A DNA stretch of 56,661 bases from an uncultured cyanobacterium (lineage in GTDB: Bacteria; Cyanobacteriota; Cyanobacteriia; Cyanobacteriales; Nostocaceae): assembly GCA_903903925.1 (NCBI GenBank), contig CAIVAU010000095.1:1-56661 (forward strand). The letters are read 5' to 3'. The translations under genes were made by a program, and so were the position numbers. Shown here piece by piece: positions 16,482-26,248 of the stretch. The stretch's first letter is position 1. Every line of letters starts with the position of its first letter. Under the pieces are notes generated by a model. That model did no database searches, was not told where the DNA came from, and saw nothing but the letters and a program-made list of their open reading frames with translations.

Positions 16482-17693
16482 CTATATATTGTCTCGTTCC
16501 GTCCGAACCCACACGTTTTGAGGTTTCACTAAGAACTTGAAATAGAGTGGAATCTTCCAGAAAACGTAAAAAGGAATAGTTAAAAGTTGTAACAGAGGTA
16601 TCTCTTGACGAGCAAATTTACTCCAGGCTGTAAAAATTGCGATCAGGAAACAAAATCCTGCTGTGGCGACGATCGCAGCTGGTATCCATGATGCTCCCAA
16701 GACTGCAAACAGGAAAGAAACTGCCATCAGCACTGACCAAATAACAGCAAGCAAAGATAGAGGTGGCACACATAAATCCAGAACGCTCACCAACAAACCG
16801 AACCTTTTTTGATACATTGCTTCAACCAGCAGTATCGGGATATAGGTCTGCATAAGTTGTAAATGACCGTGTTCCCAACGAGTTTTCTGACTTTTGGCAG
16901 CCTGCAATTGCTGGGGCAAATACCCAGTCACTTTTGCTTCTGGGCAAAATATTGGTTTGTGTCCAGCTAGGGTCAAATCCAAGCCTAGTTTTAAGTCTTC
17001 TAGGAGGTGACCGTTGGCTACATTAACTGAGCGAATGACTGACCAAGGGAAAGCCATACCTGTGCCTAGCAACGGGCAAGGCTGTCCCAAGCGGGCTAAT
17101 CCACAGGGACGAACAAGATTCCTGACAATGTTGGCAAATTGTGAAACCAAGTCTTTTGACGACTGAGAGTTTTTCGATCTTGGCATCAAGTAGGTCGCTT
17201 GAACAGGTCGGCTTGTGGCGATCGCATACTGGGTCAGATGCTCAATTGCACTCCCATGGACAGTACAGTCAGCATCAACAAACACAACCACATCTGGAGG
17301 ATCTGACTGAATAAACTGTAAGCCATAGTCTAGGGCGTATCCCTTGCCTTTACGATCCTGGTCGTGACGCTCGATCACCATAGCACCCTTTTTCCGAGAG
17401 ATTTCGGCTGTCGCATCACTACAATTGTCAGCAATGACAACCAAACGGTCTTGTTTTTTTAACGTTCTTGTCAGTTGTTCTAGTGTTGAACCGATCACTA
17501 TTTCTTCATTGTGGGCTGGTACTAAAACAGCAACTCTGGCATTTTGCCAACCATCAGTACTAGCACAAGAAGGGAAATCTAACAGAGCAGCAGTACATTC
17601 TATCAGAAAAAATAGGCAGATAATGAATACCCCAGATGTGCTGACTAACAGAACAAGATCAGTACACCAAACTGCAAACTGGCTAATTGACAT
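16482..17693 (-). CDS. Processive-type glycosyltransferase family 2, membrane-bound
   Basis: 403 residues. An N-terminal membrane segment (about 12-35) is followed by a GT-A domain with VAVLVPAHNEE, VVIADNCSDATAE, VFVDADCTV, LLEDLKLGLDL and the QKTRWEHGH motif, that is the D, DxD, ED and QxxRW pattern of cellulose-synthase-like enzymes. Two or three C-terminal membrane segments (around 300-385) complete the topology. It is probably a beta-glycosyltransferase acting at the plasma membrane in exopolysaccharide synthesis. A GAGG ribosome-binding site precedes the ATG by about ten bases. It follows the tyrosine-kinase gene by roughly 90 bases. Confidence 0.87.
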   Translation of the reverse strand: MSISQFAVWCTDLVLLVSTSGVFIICLFFLIECTAALLDFPSCASTDGWQNARVAVLVPAHNEEIVIGSTLEQLTRTLKKQDRLVVIADNCSDATAEISRKKGAMVIERHDQDRKGKGYALDYGLQFIQSDPPDVVVFVDADCTVHGSAIEHLTQYAIATSRPVQATYLMPRSKNSQSSKDLVSQFANIVRNLVRPCGLARLGQPCPLLGTGMAFPWSVIRSVNVANGHLLEDLKLGLDLTLAGHKPIFCPEAKVTGYLPQQLQAAKSQKTRWEHGHLQLMQTYIPILLVEAMYQKRFGLLVSVLDLCVPPLSLLAVIWSVLMAVSFLFAVLGASWIPAAIVATAGFCFLIAIFTAWSKFARQEIPLLQLLTIPFYVFWKIPLYFKFLVKPQNVWVRTERDNI

Positions 17694-17786
17694 CGCATTG
17701 CTACCTCAGCTTTTATGGAACGGCATGAAACGTTCATCTCAAAATCCTGGTTGACTCCAATCAAGTCCTTGGGCTATCCAGTCCTC

Positions 17787-20018
17787 TTAAATTTCCTGCC
17801 AAAAACTCCGAGCAGAATCTTCTGCTTGGTTTGTATTTGCCATCAAGTCTATTTGAGTGTCTGTAACATCCAGACCCCCGCGAGAATCTGAATAATAAAA
17901 GTAGCTGTTAGGTTCCTGCTTCACGTTCACACCATTGGCAATGATGCCCAAAATGTTAGCTTCAGAACGTTCTAGCAGTAACTTAGCCGCAGTAGCACTC
18001 GCTGAATTCACAACACCAGGTCGAACTACCAGCAGAACTCCATCCGCCATTTTTCCTAAAACTGCTGCATCAGCTGTCCCAACTAAAGGAGGAGTATCAA
18101 ACACGATGTACTCGTAGCTTTGAGAAAACATCTCAATGAGAGAGGTCATGCGCTCAGAGTCAAGCAAAGCCAGGGGGTTAGGAGGTAGGACTCCAGCTGT
18201 AAGAACAGATAAATATTTTGTGACTGTTTGCTGGCATTTGTAAAATTCATCTTGACCAACAATGACGTTACTTAAACCCACTGAGTTGATCAGACCCCAT
18301 AGATGATGTTGCGATGGTTGACGCATATCCGCATCAACGAGTAAAACTCGCCGTCCTGCTTGAGCAAGTACAGCAGCTAAATTAGCAGAAACTTCTGATT
18401 TCCCCTCACCAGACACAGAACTTGTTACCACAATTGTGCGGACTTTTTTATGGCTAATGAACTTCAAGTTTGCTTGAAGCATTTGATACGCTTCGTGAAT
18501 CACCGTGCGAGGAGAGGTTGCTACAATAACTCGATTAGAGACACCCTCTTTCATCAAGTTAACAGGAGCAGATGTGTTATTTGTTTGAAACTTGGGAATT
18601 AGCCCGATCAACGTGTAGCCAAAAAATGTCTCTGCTTCTTTGACTGTTTTCAACGATCTGTCAATTAGGTCTACAGAAAATGCAGATGCTACACCAAGTA
18701 GTAAACCCACGAATGGACCCCCTGCTGCTAAGAGCAGTGTTATTTTAGACAGAAATAGTTTTTTGGGAACCTCAGCAAATTGAATCACTTTGGCATTCCC
18801 AACGGTTTGTCTTTCCGCTACTTGGATTTCCTGTAGTCTGGTCATCAGGTTTTCGTAGTTCTTTTGCGCCACAAGCAACCTTCGCTCTAAATATCCTTGC
18901 TGTTTTTCTAAATATGGCAGGATCGCAACCCTCTGCTTATAAGTTGCTTGAAGATGAGACAAAGTTTGTATTTTGCTTTCTAGACCTTGGTGTTGCGCCT
19001 GTAACTGTGCAAACTGACCTGCCAGATTTTCCTTGATTTTCCCTATCTGTAACTTGCCAAGGGGAACCTTTTCTTGAGAGCCTAAAACCTGCTGAATCCG
19101 AGAAAGCAATAAAGCATTCAGATTTGCCTCTTGATTCTTTAAATTAACGACAGATGGAGCTTCGTCCGTGTAACGTGCTTTTTCTATGACTAGCTTAGTT
19201 TGTACCTTTTGCAGTTCACCTAAGATATCCTGTACACCTGGTATCTGACTTAGGGAAGCAAATTCTAAAGGCTTTTGCCCAGACAACTTTAGTTGACTGC
19301 GTATTTGTGCTTCCTGAGCGCTCACATCTGCTAGCGCCGTCTGAGCTTGATTGATTTCCGCATCGATTTGGGCAATATTTTGAATGGAAGTCTTTGCCTC
19401 TTCCGTCAGTTGGATAGTTCTATTCCGATTTTTAAATTGACGTAATTCCTCTGATGCGTATTCTAATTCTCGGTTATTTTCTGGCAATTGTTTCTTGATA
19501 AATTCACCAGCAGCTAAGACTTCTTCTCGATTGGAGTACCTATTCTTCTCAACATAGGATTTCATCACCTGATTGATTACTGCTGCCGCCGACTTAGGGA
19601 GGTTTGAAGTGTAGGAAATCTTTAGTATATCTGTCCCGACAATTGGTTCAACATTGATGTGCAGTGAGTCTGTATCAAGGGTTTCACCTTGTTCATCTTT
19701 TAAGTCTAAAGTATGAATAACATCTGCTAAAATTGGCTGAGAATTCAAAATAACAGCTTGCGTTTGTAGCGGATTACCCTCGCGCATTACCGATTCAAGA
19801 TCCCCTATTTTTTCTCCTACTTTCGTCAGCGATGAGGTTCGGTCTGATTTAAAAAGAAGCATTCCAGTCGCCTGGTATTCAGGTTTCCGCAGGAACAAAA
19901 CCAACCCTGATAATCCTACCGAAGCTAGAACAGATCCCGCCACAAATCGCCATCGGCGTTTGAGAACTAGCCAATATTGTTGAATATCTGTTTCTTGTGA
20001 AGAGTCTTTAGTTTCCAT
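17787..20018 (-). CDS. Polysaccharide co-polymerase/tyrosine autokinase (GumC/Wzc type)
   Basis: 743 residues from ATG 20016-20018 (METKDSSQETDIQQYWLVLKRRW); a longer TTG-initiated frame to 20099 is unlikely. The Wzz domain has membrane helices near residues 26-45 and about 425-450, with coiled coil between. The C-terminal BY-kinase has Walker A GEGKS (about 537-541), Walker A' RVLLVDADMR and Walker B YIVFDTPP. A short tyrosine cluster (SYFYYSD) near the C-terminus fits autophosphorylation sites. Such proteins set chain length and couple polymerisation to export. It is central to the exopolysaccharide locus. Confidence 0.93.
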   Translation of the reverse strand: METKDSSQETDIQQYWLVLKRRWRFVAGSVLASVGLSGLVLFLRKPEYQATGMLLFKSDRTSSLTKVGEKIGDLESVMREGNPLQTQAVILNSQPILADVIHTLDLKDEQGETLDTDSLHINVEPIVGTDILKISYTSNLPKSAAAVINQVMKSYVEKNRYSNREEVLAAGEFIKKQLPENNRELEYASEELRQFKNRNRTIQLTEEAKTSIQNIAQIDAEINQAQTALADVSAQEAQIRSQLKLSGQKPLEFASLSQIPGVQDILGELQKVQTKLVIEKARYTDEAPSVVNLKNQEANLNALLLSRIQQVLGSQEKVPLGKLQIGKIKENLAGQFAQLQAQHQGLESKIQTLSHLQATYKQRVAILPYLEKQQGYLERRLLVAQKNYENLMTRLQEIQVAERQTVGNAKVIQFAEVPKKLFLSKITLLLAAGGPFVGLLLGVASAFSVDLIDRSLKTVKEAETFFGYTLIGLIPKFQTNNTSAPVNLMKEGVSNRVIVATSPRTVIHEAYQMLQANLKFISHKKVRTIVVTSSVSGEGKSEVSANLAAVLAQAGRRVLLVDADMRQPSQHHLWGLINSVGLSNVIVGQDEFYKCQQTVTKYLSVLTAGVLPPNPLALLDSERMTSLIEMFSQSYEYIVFDTPPLVGTADAAVLGKMADGVLLVVRPGVVNSASATAAKLLLERSEANILGIIANGVNVKQEPNSYFYYSDSRGGLDVTDTQIDLMANTNQAEDSARSFWQEI

Positions 20019-20203
20019 GCAAAAAATCCGATCTAGAATACTACCAACGATGTTATATAAAATGGGGTTACATCCAGATATCACAAGTTTTCTAGTCAAT
20101 GAAAACTGACCTAAGCGTCTATCCCGAAATTGATTTCAGAGCTATTTTCTCCAACTATGCAATAGTTAAGTAGAAAAAAAGCTTTAACGGGAGTATACCA
20201 GCT

Positions 20204-20920
20204 TCAGAATGAACGATAAAAATCCCAAGGACGATTATCTTCAGATATTTTCTTAAGTACACAAATATTGAGCGGCAGAAATCTTATGCCGTTGTGATCT
20301 CGTTCTAGAGGATTCTGAATCCAACGTCTTGCAGTTCTTTCTACACGTTTTTTCCAACTAATATCGCTATGATTTACTACGATTTCATAACCCCTATTTT
20401 TTAAGATAAAATACAGAACTTTTCTAATACCAGGCATCCAGATATCATCAAAAACCACGTACCCCCCTACTTCCAATAATTTGTCAACATAGAAGAAATC
20501 TACCAAAGTGTAGTCGAATTGATGTGACCCATCAATAAAGGCGAAATCGATTTTTTTTCCCTCAGCTAGAAGCTGAGGTAGAACTTCGTAAGAGAATGCC
20601 TCGAATAATTGCAATTTTTCTGACAATCCCGCTCTTTTAATATTAAGCATTCCAATAGATTTCCACATGGTACTTTGAAATGGATCGATAGCAATATGAC
20701 TTCCTGATCCTTTGTCATGATGTGATTGACAAATAAACATTGTAGACAACCCATAAGCCATACCTATTTCGAGGGTTCTTTCAAGATGATTTTTTTGAAT
20801 TAGCTCCTTGAAGATCATTCCCGTATCATAAGGAGTAGCTGTAGGAAAAGGATTGATCAAATTTCCTTGTGAATCCTCTAACACTTTGGTTTCATAAATT
20901 TTATCCAAGAGTTGATTCAT
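20204..20920 (-). CDS. Class I SAM-dependent methyltransferase
   Basis: 238 residues. LERTLEIGMAYGLSTMFICQ is the glycine-containing SAM motif I, HIAIDPFQS the motif II region, and KIDFAFIDGSHQFDYTLVDF with GGYVVFDDIW fits the Methyltransf_24 type. It may methylate a sugar of the exopolysaccharide, since it lies between the sugar transferase and the tyrosine kinase on the same strand; this is inference. AAGGGA lies upstream of the ATG. No membrane segment is seen. Confidence 0.82.
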   Translation of the reverse strand: MNQLLDKIYETKVLEDSQGNLINPFPTATPYDTGMIFKELIQKNHLERTLEIGMAYGLSTMFICQSHHDKGSGSHIAIDPFQSTMWKSIGMLNIKRAGLSEKLQLFEAFSYEVLPQLLAEGKKIDFAFIDGSHQFDYTLVDFFYVDKLLEVGGYVVFDDIWMPGIRKVLYFILKNRGYEIVVNHSDISWKKRVERTARRWIQNPLERDHNGIRFLPLNICVLKKISEDNRPWDFYRSF

Positions 20921-21003
20921 GGTGATTTTTCCCTTGTAAATTACGGTAATTTTGTAAATTTTTTTGAAAGTTACACCCTGCCTGTCCTAGTTGACTTCGC
21001 TAG

Positions 21004-22431
21004 TTAATAAGCACCTGTCTTGTTCAGGACAACCTTTACAGTTTTTAGCAAAATTTTCAAATCGAGCCACAGTGACCAATTTTCAATGTAGGTAATATCT
21101 AATTCTACCCCATCTTCAAAGTTATCAATATCCGAGCGACCAGAAACCTGCCACAATCCTGTAATACCGGGTAGAACTTCTTGTCGGATAAAGTGCTTTG
21201 TTTTAAACTTCTCTACATCCCTCATAGGGAGAGGGCGGGGACCAACCAAACTCATCTGACCAAGTAAAACATTAAACAGTTGCGGCAATTCGTCTAGACT
21301 GTAACGGCGCAAAAATTTACCTACTGGTGTGATGCGAGGGTCATCTTTAAGTTTAAACAAGATACCATCCTTGATTTCATTCTTTGCTTCTAGGGTGAAT
21401 TGCAATTTTTCTGCATCAGCAACCATTGTCCGGAATTTCCAAATCTTAAAATTCTGACCATGCAAACCAGCTCGATTTTGCTTGAAGAACACTGGTCCGG
21501 GAGAATCTAACTTAATCAGTATGGCTATCACCAAGTAAGCAGGAAACAGCAGAAGTAGCGCTACTATCGAGCAACAAAGATCAAAAAACCGCTTCACCAA
21601 AAAATCGCTGCCGGCAACCATTGGTACTGGAATTGTCATATAGGGGACGTAACCCATCATCGACAATATGGACTTAGGGTGATGAACCTCGCTCTGGTTT
21701 GACAGTATTCGTACGACAATGCCAGCAGTACGGAAATTCCAACAAACATATTGACGATTCTTGATTGCACTCCAAGAAACAAAAACTTCGACTATTTCCC
21801 GGTTGTGAAGATATTCCAATGTTGCCTCTCGGTTACATCTGTCTAGGCAGCTAGAGTCAGCTATTCCCTGTACAGTGTAGCAATTTTCTTGTTCGATTAA
21901 CCTAACATGATCCTCTTGCTCTTGAGGATCAGTAATCAGAAAAACGGGATGACGAATTGCTCCTTGATTACGAAGCAGTTTAGTAGCAACATCAAAGATC
22001 ACACGATCGCTACAGGTAAAGGCTACAGACAATAACCAAAATAATACAAAAGTTGAGTGCAAGACAGAAATCTCTGGTTCATAGAGAACAGCAATCAGCA
22101 CGAGGAAACCAAATGACAGGGAGACTGCTTGAATCAGATTAGGGTAGTCACGACGATGTGTCCCTGACTGATATAATCCTTTTGCTGCAAGCATGCCTAT
22201 TTCAACTGTCAGAATTAGCAGTAAGAAAGATGCTTTTTCTGTCCAAGTATATGCTAATGGAGTTCCATACAATACTGCAAAATTCCATGCTAAGGTCACA
22301 GAGAAGATATCTAGCAAGATAAGTGTTACTACCCGCATAAATCTGATAGCTAGTCCTTTCTGTATCCTCGGACCTCTAGCTGATCGTAAGTCAGGTTTAA
22401 AACTTGCAACTGATACAGTTGTGGAAGCCAT
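21004..22431 (-). CDS. Polyprenyl-phosphate sugar-1-phosphate transferase (WbaP/CpsE type)
   Basis: 475 residues: four to five N-terminal membrane helices, a central nucleotide-binding-like domain, a further helix near 285-305, and the C-terminal bacterial sugar transferase domain. That domain has KRFFDLCCSI, FKIWKFRTMV, LDELPQLFNVLLGQMSLVGPRPLP and LPGITGLWQVSGRS. The enzyme starts repeat-unit assembly by moving a sugar-1-phosphate onto undecaprenyl phosphate. AGGA before the ATG is a good ribosome-binding site. It supports the reading that this locus builds a lipid-linked polymer from the first step. Confidence 0.93.
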   Translation of the reverse strand: MASTTVSVASFKPDLRSARGPRIQKGLAIRFMRVVTLILLDIFSVTLAWNFAVLYGTPLAYTWTEKASFLLLILTVEIGMLAAKGLYQSGTHRRDYPNLIQAVSLSFGFLVLIAVLYEPEISVLHSTFVLFWLLSVAFTCSDRVIFDVATKLLRNQGAIRHPVFLITDPQEQEDHVRLIEQENCYTVQGIADSSCLDRCNREATLEYLHNREIVEVFVSWSAIKNRQYVCWNFRTAGIVVRILSNQSEVHHPKSILSMMGYVPYMTIPVPMVAGSDFLVKRFFDLCCSIVALLLLFPAYLVIAILIKLDSPGPVFFKQNRAGLHGQNFKIWKFRTMVADAEKLQFTLEAKNEIKDGILFKLKDDPRITPVGKFLRRYSLDELPQLFNVLLGQMSLVGPRPLPMRDVEKFKTKHFIRQEVLPGITGLWQVSGRSDIDNFEDGVELDITYIENWSLWLDLKILLKTVKVVLNKTGAY

Positions 22432-22543
22432 GATTCATTCCTATACTTCTATTGTTGGCATCATAACTTTTGACTTCTGCAAAGGGGCTGACTGCTCTTT
22501 TTAGAATAAGACTAGCGACTAAATGGTGAATTCAGACAATGAA

Positions 22544-23338
22544 TTAGCATTGTGACGATGGTTGATCGCGCTTTCTAAAATTCAAAATTTTTGTAAGTTG
22601 CTGCTGTAAAATACGGTAAAAAAACAGCGGATTGCCAATCACATAACGTTGCCACAGGCGTTGCGGTTCTGTGATCAATCGTGACAACCACTCAAGCCCA
22701 CAACTCGTCATCCAACGGGGACCTCTATAGACGGTTTCAGTATAAAAATCAAGGCATGCACCCAGAGGCAGAAATACTTTTGTCTCTACTCGGTCTGAGT
22801 TATTCAGAATCCAACGTTCTTGCAATGGCATACCGAAGCCAATATACAAGACATCTGGCTTAAATTCATTGATTTGTTTGATCACATATTCGTTTTCCTC
22901 CCCAGACTTTTCAAAATAACCGTGATGTCCTTTTACTTTTAAGTTTGGTGCAATTGCTATCAGTTTAGCGATAGCTTTATCTACCGTACCTGGTTGACCA
23001 GCAAGCAGAAACAAAGAAACATTTTCCCGCTCACAAGCTAATGCCAAATCCTCAATGTAATCTGGACAGGTCATGCGATGAGATGAATTAACACGGCAAC
23101 CGCAGATTTTTGCTCCTAATAAAACACCAAATCCATCGCAGAAAACTAAATCCGCTTTATTGAAGAAATCTTTATACCAATCTAGTTCATGGGCAAAGTT
23201 CATTGCCCGAACATTTACGTGACCTATGATCGTTTTCTTTTGAAGTTTTGCCGCTTCGACAGTATAATCAATCAGTTCATTAACTTTGAGTTTATGAAAT
23301 CTAGTTCCAAGTAAAACTATTTCATCAAAATTTTTCAT
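22544..23338 (-). CDS. WecB/TagA/CpsF family glycosyltransferase
   Basis: 264 residues. GRVNVRAMNFA-like opening (HVNVRAMNFAHEL), ADLVFCDGFGVLLGAK, and the family signature YIGFGMPLQERWI are clear; this is the GT26 family, which adds the second sugar to a lipid-linked primer. GGAGG stands ten bases before the ATG. It lies between the GH10 gene and the initiating sugar transferase, the expected partner for the second step. Confidence 0.9.
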   Translation of the reverse strand: MKNFDEIVLLGTRFHKLKVNELIDYTVEAAKLQKKTIIGHVNVRAMNFAHELDWYKDFFNKADLVFCDGFGVLLGAKICGCRVNSSHRMTCPDYIEDLALACERENVSLFLLAGQPGTVDKAIAKLIAIAPNLKVKGHHGYFEKSGEENEYVIKQINEFKPDVLYIGFGMPLQERWILNNSDRVETKVFLPLGACLDFYTETVYRGPRWMTSCGLEWLSRLITEPQRLWQRYVIGNPLFFYRILQQQLTKILNFRKRDQPSSQC

Positions 23339-23398
23339 TTACATAGATCCTCCATATACGAAAAAGAAATGTTCGTTGTGATATGCGGCATTGAGACG

Positions 23399-24562
23399 TT
23401 AACGTTTCTGCGCTTGGTCAAATGCTCTTGCCATAGCATTCCATGCCAACTTGGGTTTGAGGTTTGAGTCTAGTGTTAAAGGACGTACTCCTATACCATC
23501 TGAGCGGGGACTAAACATTGAGTACCATGTGTGTCGATCGCTCAATCCCCACGTTAAGACTGCAATCACTGCTCGCTCATCTAGCACGACTGAAAGATAG
23601 TCTTCATAACAAGCGGCGATAATGCGATCGCGAACAGCAGGATCTGAAGGTAATTTTTGGTCTGAGACGTCTAGTTCAGTAATAAGAATTTTCAGACCCA
23701 TACTGGCTACGTCAGATAGGAAACTCCGGAGTTTTTTCAGATTCAAGGCGGTTTCCTCGCCTCTTAAATGAGATTGGATACCAAGGGCATGAATCGGTGT
23801 TCCTCTCGCTTTTAAACGTTCTAGCAGCTTCAGAACAGCTGTTCTTTTAGCTTGATTAGGTGTGTCATACTCCAAATCATTTTCGTTGTAAACCAACATG
23901 GTTTTGGGGTCAACAGCAGAGGCAACCCGAAATGCCAACTCTATGTAATCTGGCCCTAAAAACTCGAGCCACGGACTTTTTCGCAAGGCATTAGATTGTC
24001 CATCATTTGGTTCAATTGCCTCGTTGACAACATCCCAAGAGTGCATTTGACCAGCGTAGCGTTTAGTCACAGTTGTAATATGTTCCACCAAAAATTTTTC
24101 TGCATTTTGGCGGTTAACTACCTCCCTAAACCACTTAGGCAGCTGCTGATGCCAGACTAAAGTATGTCCTCGAAAAAGCATACCTTGAGTTCGAGCAAAC
24201 CCAGCTAACCAATCTGATTTGGTAAACTCAAACCTGTCTGGGGCGGGTCGTACTGAGTCCCACTTGAGTTCGTTTTCCGGCACTAAGATGCCACACTCTC
24301 GAGCAAAGCTAGCCTTGAAATCCGCGTCTGATATGAGGAAATCTGACACGGTCGCTGCTCCGTAAATTAATCCCTTAGCAGCAGCATACCTCTTTAAGGG
24401 AGCTTGCGACGCTATTTCAAAATCTCTTTTTGAGAGACCAAGTGCTTGGCTGTTGTCGATTAAGCCTCGATTTTTTCTCACTACTACAGCGCTCGCTCCT
24501 GCCAAACCTGAGAGACCAATACACAACAAACGACGCCTGCTTAGTGATGAGATTTTAAACAT
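23399..24562 (-). CDS. Glycoside hydrolase family 10 (endo-1,4-beta-xylanase-like), Tat-exported
   Basis: 387 residues. The N-terminus SRRRLLCIGLSGLAGASAVVV looks like a twin-arginine signal. The GH10 barrel has GHTLVWHQQLPKWF, the acid/base Glu181 in WDVVNEAIEP and the nucleophile Glu296 in ILITELDVSD, with correct spacing. Family members cut beta-1,4-xylan or related glycans. In an exopolysaccharide locus it more likely trims or releases the cell's own polymer than digests plant xylan, as glycanases do in other capsule and alginate systems; that is inference. It is the promoter-proximal gene of the locus. Confidence 0.9.
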   Translation of the reverse strand: MFKISSLSRRRLLCIGLSGLAGASAVVVRKNRGLIDNSQALGLSKRDFEIASQAPLKRYAAAKGLIYGAATVSDFLISDADFKASFARECGILVPENELKWDSVRPAPDRFEFTKSDWLAGFARTQGMLFRGHTLVWHQQLPKWFREVVNRQNAEKFLVEHITTVTKRYAGQMHSWDVVNEAIEPNDGQSNALRKSPWLEFLGPDYIELAFRVASAVDPKTMLVYNENDLEYDTPNQAKRTAVLKLLERLKARGTPIHALGIQSHLRGEETALNLKKLRSFLSDVASMGLKILITELDVSDQKLPSDPAVRDRIIAACYEDYLSVVLDERAVIAVLTWGLSDRHTWYSMFSPRSDGIGVRPLTLDSNLKPKLAWNAMARAFDQAQKR

Positions 24563-25327
24563 AAGTGCAATGGTAATCAGTAATCAAAAACTGACACAAA
24601 GAATACTTGCAATGGTGAAACTCTTGCATTTCAGGCAACTGATATGAATAGTTTTTCCTTTTTCAGGAAAGAACTAGTAGGAAATGACTTTAGTTAGCAT
24701 TTTTGAGCATGCTGTCACATGCTTTATCCGTGTAGATACACCATGCTTCGGTGTTATGTATAAAAGTGAAATGCTCCCCTTAACTACCAACCGTTCAATT
24801 ACGGATAATTTACAGATGACAAATTTCGGTAGATCCCTGTATTCTTAGCACTTCCTGAACAGTATTTGTAAATTTGCCAGTAGTAGTATCTTTAATATTG
24901 AATCATACATTCTTTGTATTTAGTATAAAGCAATTCATTTAGTTCTTGAATTTTCCTTCATAATTTATACTCCACGTAATTGGTACACAGATTTTTTACT
25001 GAAAAAATACAAATACAATACTAGGAAATTAAGATTTATACTAAAAACAGCTAATTGCTGGACTTTTGCCTGTAACCTTCTTGGCGATTTTATAAAGTAA
25101 AGCTCTAAACCATTTTTAGTATATGTATTGACAAATAACACTATCTATGTATTTCCCATCATGCGATCGCTGCTAATATAACGTAGATTGATTGAATTTC
25201 AACCAATAACTCATTAATTCAGCGTTTTTTGGGTTGCTGTAAATCTTTTTTGTTACTGTAGGCAAAATCTGACTATCTTGCCTACACTACACTTATCGGT
25301 ATATTTCATAACCCAAGGATGCTGTAG
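24563..25327. other. 765-base divergent spacer upstream of the exopolysaccharide locus
   Basis: AT-rich, no open frame of note. It contains one HIP1 site (GCGATCGC, near 25163). It must hold the promoter of the GH10-led minus-strand locus and that of the DUF1838 gene. I could not identify a convincing operator. An AAGGA sequence precedes the ATG at 25328. Confidence 0.5.
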
Positions 25328-26137
25328 ATGATAGCCCAAATCCAAGAATTTGATGCCTCACACTGGGTGAAAACTCGTTCATCCCTCGACCCTACCCAAT
25401 CAACCTTTCTGACTTGGACGGGTTCAATTTACGCTTTTATTCCAGGAGAGAAGAAAAAACTCCTGTTTAAGATATTGGGTATGAGTGTGAGTAGGTGTAT
25501 TCTCACACAAGAGGATCAGTGGGATTTTACCTCCAGAGAACTCACTTACTATCTTGATCCAAAAACAAGTAAAGTTTTACACCAGTGGGAGAATCCCTGG
25601 ATAGGAGAAACAGTTCCGGTAATACACGTTGCCAATAATCCGGTGCAGGGACACTTTGAAGGTAAGTTTTCCGCACCTGTAGATCAGGAAAATACAACCT
25701 TCGTATTTGACATATTTCCCACTTACCCCAATCCTTTGGCAGAAGATCCCAAATTTGCTCAGTACAGTCCACAACCTATTTATCAGGCGGCGGAGTTGTT
25801 TAAACTTACTGTCCCAACAGCAGATTTATTGAACCCAGAAAAACTCTCGGTTTCGCAACTTCGGCTGATCTGGGATCGGATTGGGCCGTGGCTTCCTTGG
25901 ATGAAAATGGGTACTAGCCCTGGTCATCTCATTTACAGTGCTTATGGCAGCAAAGTCAATAGCTTTACTGAATTGCCGCAACTGTTTCAGGATGAAATCA
26001 ATAGTCGCATTCCTTCATACCACAATGCTCCCCAATCTTTGCTTGATATAGAAGATATGACATCCTGGCTATACTTCAAACAGCATTTTGATGCTTACTT
26101 GAGTGGGAAAAGGTTTCCTTTGGCGGAGGGGGGGTAG
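25328..26137 (+). CDS. DUF1838 family protein
   Basis: 269 residues. The segments TWTGSIYAFIPGEKKKLLFKILGMSVSR, LTYYLDPKTSKVLHQWENPWIGETVPVIHVANNPVQ and LPWMKMGTSPGHLIYSAYGSK match the DUF1838 family, which has no assigned reaction. It has no signal peptide and is probably a soluble beta-rich protein. The C-terminal residues run straight into a G-rich repeat. The start is supported by AAGGA eight bases before the ATG. Confidence 0.78.
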   Translation: MIAQIQEFDASHWVKTRSSLDPTQSTFLTWTGSIYAFIPGEKKKLLFKILGMSVSRCILTQEDQWDFTSRELTYYLDPKTSKVLHQWENPWIGETVPVIHVANNPVQGHFEGKFSAPVDQENTTFVFDIFPTYPNPLAEDPKFAQYSPQPIYQAAELFKLTVPTADLLNPEKLSVSQLRLIWDRIGPWLPWMKMGTSPGHLIYSAYGSKVNSFTELPQLFQDEINSRIPSYHNAPQSLLDIEDMTSWLYFKQHFDAYLSGKRFPLAEGG

Positions 26138-26140
26138 AGA

Positions 26141-26248
26141 GTGTGGGGGGGTGTGGGGAGCAGGGGAGCAGGGAGCAGGGAGCAGGGAGCAGGGGGGGAA
26201 GGAAGACATTACTTCCCCCCCACACTCCCCACACTCCCCACACTCCAA
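26141..26248. repeat. Large G-rich/C-rich palindromic repeat between convergent genes
   Basis: Tandem GGGAGCA units lead into a perfect ten-base stem (26192-26201 with 26212-26221) around a ten-base loop, followed by CACACTCCC units. The element exactly fills the space between two converging genes and may end transcription from both sides. Its core GAAGACATTACTTCC is shared with other copies in this window. Confidence 0.8.

Noticed and set aside
20019..20099. Longer TTG start for the tyrosine autokinase
   Set aside because: GumC/Wzc proteins begin shortly before the QYWLVLKRRW segment; the ATG at 20018 fits the family.
23399..24562. Plant-biomass degradation system around the GH10 gene
   Set aside because: No carbohydrate-binding modules, other xylan enzymes or sugar importers are nearby; all neighbours make polysaccharide.
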